Below are positions 4,716 through 9,720 of a DNA stretch of 9,720 nucleotides, piece after piece. Both the position numbers and the translations under genes were made by a program. The stretch comes from JASHVB01 sp049522565 (GTDB lineage: Bacteria; Pseudomonadota; Alphaproteobacteria; Acetobacterales; Acetobacteraceae): positions 1 through 9,720 of the forward strand of contig JBEKNT010000261.1 in assembly GCA_049522565.1 (NCBI GenBank), given 5' to 3'. Position 1 is the first letter of the stretch; each line of letters starts with the position of its first letter. Under the pieces are notes generated by a model. The model saw nothing but the letters and a program-made list of their open reading frames with translations. It was not told the DNA's origin and searched no databases.

Positions 4716-6731
4716 ATGGCACGGCTGCTGAGCGTGTTCACGCACCGATCGATCACCGCCAAGCTCACGGTCATGGCCGCCGCCGGCGCGCTGTTCATGG
4801 TGCTGGTCGCCGTCACCGTGCTGTTGATCGCCCGGCTCGAACTCATCGCTGAACGCACCGAGAAGGCGCACGCGGTGGTCGATAGCGTCTGGAACATGGC
4901 GGACAATTTCCAGCACGCGGCGGCCTCCGGCGCGATGACCACCGACGAAGCAAAGGCGCGCTTCTTCGCCGCCGCCGGTGGCGTCTGGTGGGAGGGCCAC
5001 ACGAACTACGCCTTCATCTACGACACCCAGACCGCGCTCAATCTGATGAACACCGGCAACCAGGCGATGGTCGGCAAGGACATGCGCGGCGCCAAGGATT
5101 CGAATGGCCTGCCCTTCGCCTCGATGATGTTCGACATCGCGAAGCGCCAGGGCGAGGGCACGATCCGCTACGCGTTCCCCAAGGGGACCAATCCGACCCC
5201 GATGGCAAAGATCGCCTATTTCCGTGAGTTCGCCCCCTGGCACATGCTGATCGTGTCCGCCGAGTACATCGCGGACATCGACGACACTTTCTGGCAGATG
5301 ACCCGAACGGCCGGCGCGGTGATCGGCGGCCTGATGCTGATCTCGATCGGCATTGCGTGGGCGGTCGGGCGCAGCGTGATGAAGCCGCTGTCCATGCTGC
5401 GGGTGCGCATGGCCGCGCTTCGCGCCGGCGATCTGGACACTGCCGTTCCCGGCGCGGACCGCCGCGACGAGCTGGGCGAGATGGCTCGCGCGGTGGCGGT
5501 GTTCAAGGATCATATGGTGCGGGAGAGCCAGCTTGCCGGCGAACAGGAGGCGCAGCGCCAGCAGGCCGAAGCGACGCACCGGCGGGAAGCGCTGGTCGGC
5601 ATGGCCAACACGGTCGAGGCCGAGACCGCCGCCGCGCTGGAGAGTATCGGCGTGCGCACGACGGCGATGACGGCAACCGCCGACGCGATGAGTGCGTCAG
5701 CCACCAGGACTGGCGGATCGGCTCAGGACGCCGCCGCCGCCGCCGCGCAGGCTCTCGCCAATGCGCAGACCGTCGCCAGCGCGGCAGAGCAACTCGCGGC
5801 GTCGATCCGGGAGATCGGCGGCCAAGTGAGCCAGTCCGCCACCGTCGTCGGACGGGCGGTGACGGCCGGCACGGAAGCCCGCACCACCATCGAAGCGCTG
5901 AACCAGGAGGTCGAGCGCATCGGCGCGGTGGCCGACATGATCGCCGAGATCGCCGCCAAGACCAATCTCCTTGCGCTCAATGCGACGATCGAGGCGGCGC
6001 GCGCCGGCGACGCCGGCAAGGGGTTTGCCGTGGTGGCCGCGGAAGTGAAGGCGTTGGCCACGCAGACGGCACATTCCACGCAGGAGATCGCCCGGCATAT
6101 CGGCCAGGTGCGCGCAGCGACCGGGGCGTCGGTCGCGGCGGTCACGCGGATCGAGCAGACCATCACCGAGATCAACGCGATCGCCGGATCGATCGCGGCA
6201 GCGGTGGAGCAGCAGGGCGCCGCAACCGCGGAGATCGCCCGCAACGTGACCGAAACGGCAAACGCAGCCAACGAAATGACCAGCCGCACCAACGAAGTTT
6301 CGACCGAGGCGGTCGATACCGGTCGCCTCGCCGTCGACGTGCGCGACAACATCATTGCGCTGAACCAGGCGGTCGAAGAACTGCGGCATTCCGTGATACG
6401 GGTGGTACGCTCTTCGACGTCTGACGTGGATCGGCGCCAGACACCGCGTCATCGGGTGGATCTGGCGGCGAGGCTCGGTGTTGCCGGCCATGGCGAACTC
6501 CCCGCCCGGGTTGTCGATATCTCGGAAGGTGGCGCCTATACCAGCGGCGGTCCGGAACTGCCGGTAGGAACCCGCGGTGTACTGCGCATCGATGGCGTGG
6601 CTGTTCCGCTGCCCTGCGTCGCCCGCGCAACAGATAGCAATGGCATGCATCTGGCATTCGCGCTGGACGACGCCGGCCGGGCTGCTGTGCGGCAGATGCT
6701 GGAGCGACTGGGGCAACGGCGGGCGGCGTGA
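4716..6731 (+). CDS. Methyl-accepting chemotaxis protein with sCache, HAMP, MCP and C-terminal PilZ domains
   Basis: A 671-residue transmembrane chemoreceptor that should control CheA/CheW signalling to the flagellar motor. Helix 1 is at about 17-40. A periplasmic sCache_2-type sensor spans about 41-192, with GKDMRGAKDSNGLPF, GEGTIRYAFPKG and WHMLIVSAEYIADID. Helix 2 is at about 199-218 and HAMP at 219-270. A coiled-coil MCP domain has its hairpin tip at 411-448 (EIAAKTNLLALNATIEAARA). The C-terminus is a PilZ domain with RQTPR (574-578) and DISEGG (601-606), the RxxxR and DxSxxG motifs that bind c-di-GMP. Azospirillum Tlp1 is a known chemoreceptor with a C-terminal PilZ. There is no CheR-docking NWETF-type tail. 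ATG at 4716 is chosen over TTG at 4710 because GAGGGGG lies seven bases upstream. The ligand is unknown; sCache domains often bind small organic acids. A remnant paralogue lies just upstream. Confidence 0.95.
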   Translation: MARLLSVFTHRSITAKLTVMAAAGALFMVLVAVTVLLIARLELIAERTEKAHAVVDSVWNMADNFQHAAASGAMTTDEAKARFFAAAGGVWWEGHTNYAFIYDTQTALNLMNTGNQAMVGKDMRGAKDSNGLPFASMMFDIAKRQGEGTIRYAFPKGTNPTPMAKIAYFREFAPWHMLIVSAEYIADIDDTFWQMTRTAGAVIGGLMLISIGIAWAVGRSVMKPLSMLRVRMAALRAGDLDTAVPGADRRDELGEMARAVAVFKDHMVRESQLAGEQEAQRQQAEATHRREALVGMANTVEAETAAALESIGVRTTAMTATADAMSASATRTGGSAQDAAAAAAQALANAQTVASAAEQLAASIREIGGQVSQSATVVGRAVTAGTEARTTIEALNQEVERIGAVADMIAEIAAKTNLLALNATIEAARAGDAGKGFAVVAAEVKALATQTAHSTQEIARHIGQVRAATGASVAAVTRIEQTITEINAIAGSIAAAVEQQGAATAEIARNVTETANAANEMTSRTNEVSTEAVDTGRLAVDVRDNIIALNQAVEELRHSVIRVVRSSTSDVDRRQTPRHRVDLAARLGVAGHGELPARVVDISEGGAYTSGGPELPVGTRGVLRIDGVAVPLPCVARATDSNGMHLAFALDDAGRAAVRQMLERLGQRRAA

Positions 6732-6879
6732 GCGTCAGCCGTTTGGGGCCAAGCGACGCCGGACAAGCTGGCCGTAAGTCATCCCCGGAGAAGGCGGGAA
6801 CCCGGGTCGCATGGGCCGCCGCTTTCGCGAGGCTGATGCACAGGCGGCTGGTCTGCCCGCGGTCTCTGACGGGATAACC

Positions 6880-6916
6880 CTGACAGTACCGACTATTATG
6901 GACAAAATACTGACAG
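6880..6916 (+). promoter_or_regulatory. Candidate sigma-70-type promoter flanked by CTGACAG direct repeats
   Basis: CTGACA (6880-6885), 17 bases, then CAAAAT (6903-6908) match TTGACA and TATAAT at five and four positions. The local sequence is the most A/T-rich part of this gap. CTGACAG occurs at 6880-6886 and again at 6910-6916, exactly 30 bases apart, so a dimeric regulator could bind both. It points towards the transporter gene starting at 7182. An alternative, TTGAGA-17-TAGGCT, lies about 40 bases downstream. Neither has been tested. Confidence 0.4.
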
Positions 6917-7050
6917 AACATCTTGAGAAAGCCGGGCCACTACCCTAGGCTCGCCGTGCGGCCAAGCGCGCCGCCAATGCAGGGCGGGACGCAACCCACC
7001 CTTGATCCTGACAATCGAAACGTTCGACGGCGGCAGGTGCTTCGGTCGGC

Positions 7051-7090
7051 AAGGAGGAAACAGGGGGGCAACGGCGAAGGACTTCTCCTT
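7051..7090 (+). promoter_or_regulatory. Leader segment with alternative short pairings
   Basis: TCCTT at 7086-7090 can pair with AAGGA at 7077-7081 (5 bp, 4-base loop) or, extended by one base, with AAGGAG at 7051-7056. The two pairings exclude each other. The segment is about 90-130 bases upstream of the transporter start. The stems are short, so this may be coincidence in a purine-rich tract. Confidence 0.2.
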
Positions 7091-7181
7091 TCGATCGTGC
7101 CTGCACGACAACAGGGCTACAGGCCTGACCTTTGGCTGCTTCGGCGCTTGCTTCCGGATTGCACAAATCTGGGAGAACGAC

Positions 7182-8594
7182 ATGAGCGGTACTTCTGGTT
7201 TCGGCCGGTCAGCGTTACCGGCGAGCCACGTGCTTGGACAGAAGCTCGACAGCATTCCCTTCAGTGCCTATCACTTGACGATCATTCTGGTGCTGGGCGC
7301 GGTCGGATTTGTCGAGGGTTACGACCTGGCGCTGGGCGGCTCGCTTCTGGTGCTGGCCAAGCAGCCGCTGCAACTGACCTCGGAGCAAATCCGCTGGCTC
7401 GCGGTCGCCCCGACCATACTTGTGGTCGCCGGAGGGTTCACGGCCTCGGCGATGTCGGATCGCATCAGCCGCAAGACGGTGATGCAGATCGGCGTGATCG
7501 TCAGCACCGGCTGCACCCTGCTGATCCCGTTGGCACAGACCGGCACGCAACTGATCGTCATCCGGGTACTGACGGGCATCGGCCTGGGCTTTGCCATCTC
7601 GGCACCGTTCCCGATCGCCGCCGAGCTGATGCCGAAGCAGCACCGGCGCACCTATGGCGCGATTTTCGAGGTGATGCTGGCGAGCGCCTTCACCCTGCTG
7701 CCCTTCGTCGGCTTCCTGCTCGCCGGCAATCCGGACGGCTTCCGGCTGATCGCGCTGCCGGGCGGCCTGGCGTTGGGAGTCGTGCCCCTGCTGGTGCATT
7801 TCGGCCTGCCGGAAAGCGCGCGGTGGTATCTGCGGCGAGGCAATCCGCAGGCGGCGGTGGATACGGTCAACCGGATGATCGCGCGCTGCGGCAACCGCGT
7901 GCCGCCGCTGACGGTCCCGGAGCTCGGACCCAATCTTGAAGACGCGCAAACGGCGCTGCCGCCGTTCACCGCGCTGTTCGCCCAGGGCCAACTGCAATGG
8001 ACCGTCGTGGGCATCGTGCTGTACGCCGCCGCGACCACCGCGTATTATTGCTCCGCGATCCTGCTGCCGAAGGCGCTGGTGGACCAGGGCGCCGCCGTCA
8101 GTCTGAGCTTCGGACTGGGCACCTTGCTGTTCATGGTGACGATCCCGGGAAAATTCTTCACCGGGTTCATCATGGAGATCATCGGTCGGCGCTGGACCAT
8201 CACCTATTGCCTCGGCGGCGCGGTGCCCGGTCTGGTGCTGATGGCGGTGGCGCATAACGCGGGCGACCTCGCCACCGTGGTGATGACCGCGGGCGCGATC
8301 ATCACCGGCCTGACCGTGCTGTCATCCTTCACCGCGGTGCGGGTCTACCTGTCCGAGCAATTCCCCACGGCGCTGCGTGGCCGCGGGCACTTCTTCGGCG
8401 AGGCGACCGGGCGGATTTTTTCCGGCGTGTTGACACCGTTCTTCCTGGAACCGCACACCGGCTCCGCGACGATTTTCTTTGGCTGGATCGCGGTGGTCGT
8501 GGGGATCGGCGCCTGCATTCCGCTGATGTTCGGCAAGGAAACGGTTGGCCAGCTTGAACTGGTTACCGAGGCGAGTGCAGAAGCCGTCGTCTGA
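7182..8594 (+). CDS. MFS transporter, aromatic-acid/sugar porter-like
   Basis: A 470-residue integral membrane protein with about 12 hydrophobic helices. GFVEGYDLAL at residues 42-51, in helix 1, recalls the DG[FY]D motif of aromatic-acid:H+ symporters. The loop between helices 2 and 3 has SAMSDRISRK (89-98), the MFS signature motif with its first Gly replaced by Ser. LPESARWYLRRG (209-220) ends the first half as in sugar porters, and GRRW (335-338) plus EQFPTALRG (392-400) mirror the repeat in the second half. It probably moves a small organic acid or sugar-like solute, driven by protons; the substrate is not deducible. ATG at 7182 is chosen because GGGAGA lies five bases upstream and residues from an earlier in-frame ATG at 7002 look non-coding. 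The gene stands alone between a long leader and a strong hairpin. Confidence 0.92.
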   Translation: MSGTSGFGRSALPASHVLGQKLDSIPFSAYHLTIILVLGAVGFVEGYDLALGGSLLVLAKQPLQLTSEQIRWLAVAPTILVVAGGFTASAMSDRISRKTVMQIGVIVSTGCTLLIPLAQTGTQLIVIRVLTGIGLGFAISAPFPIAAELMPKQHRRTYGAIFEVMLASAFTLLPFVGFLLAGNPDGFRLIALPGGLALGVVPLLVHFGLPESARWYLRRGNPQAAVDTVNRMIARCGNRVPPLTVPELGPNLEDAQTALPPFTALFAQGQLQWTVVGIVLYAAATTAYYCSAILLPKALVDQGAAVSLSFGLGTLLFMVTIPGKFFTGFIMEIIGRRWTITYCLGGAVPGLVLMAVAHNAGDLATVVMTAGAIITGLTVLSSFTAVRVYLSEQFPTALRGRGHFFGEATGRIFSGVLTPFFLEPHTGSATIFFGWIAVVVGIGACIPLMFGKETVGQLELVTEASAEAVV

Positions 8595-8608
8595 CGGGCG
8601 CGACGCGA

Positions 8609-8637
8609 CCGGGCGGCGCGGTGCTCGCGCCGCCCGG
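8609..8637 (+). terminator. Strong GC hairpin after the transporter gene
   Basis: A perfect 12-bp stem, 8609-8620 with 8626-8637 (CCGGGCGGCGCG/CGCGCCGCCCGG), has a 5-base loop and starts 14 bases after the stop codon. No T-run follows, so it may be a terminator of the GC-rich type or an mRNA 3' stabiliser. Confidence 0.65.
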
Positions 8638-8708
8638 GCCGTTGCGGGCGGTGGGCTGCGGTGGCCGATGCAACCGTCGGCGTGAACCGCTTGCAGGCGG
8701 AGGACGGC

Positions 8709-9497
8709 ATGCGACCGAAGGCGCGGCGAAGCAGAACATCCTACCGGGGAGCGGTGGTTGCCGGCGCAGCGATCGGCATGCTCCTGCCGATCGCTGCGCA
8801 TTGCCAGGATGACGCCGCACGGTTCGCCGCACTGTTCGACCGGCCCGCGCTGGTCAAGACGGTGCCGCCGAAATCCGCGGCCGACCCGACCGGCGCAATC
8901 ATCTGTACCTATTATCCGGACCTCATGGTGCGAGAGACCGGTACGGACACACCGGACCCCAACACCGCGACGCTGGTTGCCCTGCCGGCCGGCACCGCGC
9001 GCCCACCCTGCGATGCCAGGCAGCGCCCGCACGCGATCACGCTGCAGACCGAGGGGTTCGGGCTGCTGGGCCGGAAGGGTCCGTTCCTGCTGTTCAGCGC
9101 AACGGACCCCAATGGTGCGATCCCTTTCATGACGATCGACGCTCGCAGCGGCCGGGTGATCTTCACCGATGGCACCGCCGCCGATCGCAGCTTCCAGGCC
9201 GTTACCGTCCAGAATGGCGTGCTGCACCTCCGCTATACGCGGGGGTTCAACGCCTCCTGCTCGATCATGCAGAGCGCGGCAACCTGCTGGTCGAAGCTGC
9301 TGACGGAAGGGAAAATCCCGCACGACATGGGGCAGCCGGTTCCGTCACCGGAACTCTGTGCAGCCTCCTACGCCGCGGAACGGGCGCCGGCCGATGATCC
9401 CAGCATCATCACCTACGACGTCGAGATGACCATAGACCTGGCGGGCAATGCGCAGACCCTGTCGCGCGGCGCAGTCGGGTGTGCGCCGGTGCCATGA
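8709..9497 (+). CDS. Secreted protein of unknown function with six mature cysteines
   Basis: A 262-residue protein I do not recognise. ATG at 8709 has GGAGGA four bases upstream and starts a clear export signal: basic RPKARRSRTSYR, then a hydrophobic run at about 14-30, with cleavage likely near 30-33. Cys32 is preceded by AAH, a poor lipobox, so lipidation is unlikely. The mature part has Cys66, 101, 184, 193, 217 and 258, enough for three disulfides and consistent with a periplasmic or secreted location. The middle looks beta-rich (GPFLLFSATDPNG, GRVIFTDGTAADRSFQAVTV, GVLHLRYTRGF). No enzyme motif or transmembrane anchor is visible. An in-frame ATG at 8661 would add 16 residues ahead of the signal and is less likely. 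The hairpin at 8609-8637 suggests transcription separate from the transporter. Confidence 0.75.
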   Translation: MRPKARRSRTSYRGAVVAGAAIGMLLPIAAHCQDDAARFAALFDRPALVKTVPPKSAADPTGAIICTYYPDLMVRETGTDTPDPNTATLVALPAGTARPPCDARQRPHAITLQTEGFGLLGRKGPFLLFSATDPNGAIPFMTIDARSGRVIFTDGTAADRSFQAVTVQNGVLHLRYTRGFNASCSIMQSAATCWSKLLTEGKIPHDMGQPVPSPELCAASYAAERAPADDPSIITYDVEMTIDLAGNAQTLSRGAVGCAPVP

Positions 9498-9615
9498 CAT
9501 CGCCGCGACGCAGCCGAGAACGACGGCCAAGTCAGGAATATCGCAACACCGATTGATCCTCACCACACAACAACGGCGATCACGACGTCCCTTTAGAAGA
9601 CCCCGCGCGAACGGT

Positions 9616-9648
9616 GTGACGGGTTGCCGGCGCGTGGTTATACTAACC
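9616..9648 (+). promoter_or_regulatory. Candidate promoter reading out of the right edge
   Basis: GTGACG (9616-9621), 17 bases, then TATACT (9639-9644) fit the sigma-70 pattern at four and five positions. The -10 element lies inside a perfect palindrome, GGTTA-TAC-TAACC (9636-9648), a possible operator. A second small palindrome, CGTA-CCG-TACG, lies just downstream. Any target gene would begin beyond the window. The 223 bases from 9498 contain no gene I can support. Confidence 0.4.
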
Positions 9649-9690
9649 GCCGGAAACATTGACGTACCGTACGGGCCGCTCCTCCCGTCG

Positions 9691-9711
9691 TGGCCGGGCT
9701 TGACCCGGCCA
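9691..9711. repeat. Palindromic intergenic repeat at the window edge
   Basis: TGGCCGGG (9691-9698) pairs with CCCGGCCA (9704-9711) around CTTGA, an 8-bp perfect stem. The sequence CGTCGTGGCCGGGCTTGACC is the common form of the dispersed repeat related to the composite element at 42-156. The element may continue past the window edge. Confidence 0.7.
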
Positions 9712-9720
9712 TCTATGCAG

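Larger units (their letters stand above)
6732..7181. other. 450-base non-coding stretch between the chemoreceptor and the transporter
   Basis: I see no gene here. The open frames crossing it are shadows or upstream extensions of the transporter frame without protein-like composition. It holds a weak hairpin after the chemoreceptor stop (GGCCA 6747-6751 with TGGCC 6769-6773), a candidate promoter at 6880-6908, and a purine-rich AAGGAGGA at 7051-7058 with no start codon behind it. A small hairpin lies at 7077-7090. The likely transporter leader would be roughly 270 bases, long for a simple gene. Confidence 0.6.

Noticed and set aside
4296..5579. Minus-strand 427-residue open frame across the pgsA/chemoreceptor junction
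   Set aside because: It is His/Arg/Gly-rich, antisense to the chemoreceptor sensor region, and has no recognisable domain.
5357..6424. Long plus-strand frame inside the chemoreceptor
   Set aside because: Its Arg/Gly-repetitive composition is what a frame-shifted reading of a GC-rich coiled-coil gene gives.
5697..6716. Minus-strand 339-residue frame opposite the MCP domain
   Set aside because: It is an antisense shadow of a confidently identified domain.
6923..7939. 338-residue plus-strand frame overlapping the transporter
   Set aside because: It is out of frame with the transporter and has Arg/Pro-rich shadow composition and no motif.
7215..8255. Minus-strand frame opposite the transporter
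   Set aside because: It is Gln/Arg/His-rich and antisense to an obvious 12-helix membrane protein.
8322..9323. Minus-strand 333-residue frame spanning the hairpin and the secreted protein
   Set aside because: It crosses a strong hairpin and two plus-strand genes with good starts, and it has no domain.
9345..9659. Minus-strand 104-residue frame at the right edge
   Set aside because: It overlaps the secreted-protein gene antisense and has no ribosome binding site or motif I can support.

Overview
The window comes from a high-GC bacterium. The gene families and the codon use (strong G/C preference at third positions) point to an alphaproteobacterium, most likely Rhodospirillales/Acetobacteraceae. 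That placement rests on overall resemblance, not on a marker gene, so treat it as inference.

Left half (215-4231): seven genes, all on the minus strand, read right to left as pgsA, mobB, a proline-rich lipoprotein, moaD, a GNAT acetyltransferase, a cupin protein and moaE. pgsA makes phosphatidylglycerol phosphate. moaD and moaE encode the two subunits of molybdopterin synthase, and mobB is a GTPase that helps make the guanine-dinucleotide form of the molybdenum cofactor. pgsA and mobB overlap by four bases (GTGA), and moaD starts five bases after the lipoprotein stop codon, so at least these pairs look co-transcribed. moaD and moaE, usually adjacent, are separated here by about 1.4 kb holding the GNAT gene, a nested inverted-repeat element and the cupin gene.

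Middle (4232-4715): a divergent intergenic region with a hairpin, a degenerate copy of a dispersed repeat, and a decayed 53-codon remnant of a PilZ domain. The remnant is about 60% identical, without gaps, to the C-terminus of the chemoreceptor that follows. A 14-codon leader ORF with its own ribosome binding site stops two bases before the chemoreceptor start.

Right half (4716-9497), plus strand: a 671-residue methyl-accepting chemotaxis protein (periplasmic single Cache, HAMP, MCP signalling hairpin, C-terminal PilZ c-di-GMP-binding domain); a 450-base non-coding stretch with a candidate promoter; a 12-helix MFS transporter resembling the aromatic-acid/sugar porter branches; a strong GC hairpin; and a secreted cysteine-containing protein I do not recognise. 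The last 220 bases hold a candidate promoter reading out of the window and a palindromic repeat.

I see no phage, CRISPR, toxin-antitoxin, transposase or RNA gene. The genes are mostly ordinary housekeeping and sensory genes. The points most worth a second look are the PilZ remnant and its repeat boundary, the nested palindromic repeats, and the interrupted moaD/moaE pair. I do not see a convincing new biological system.
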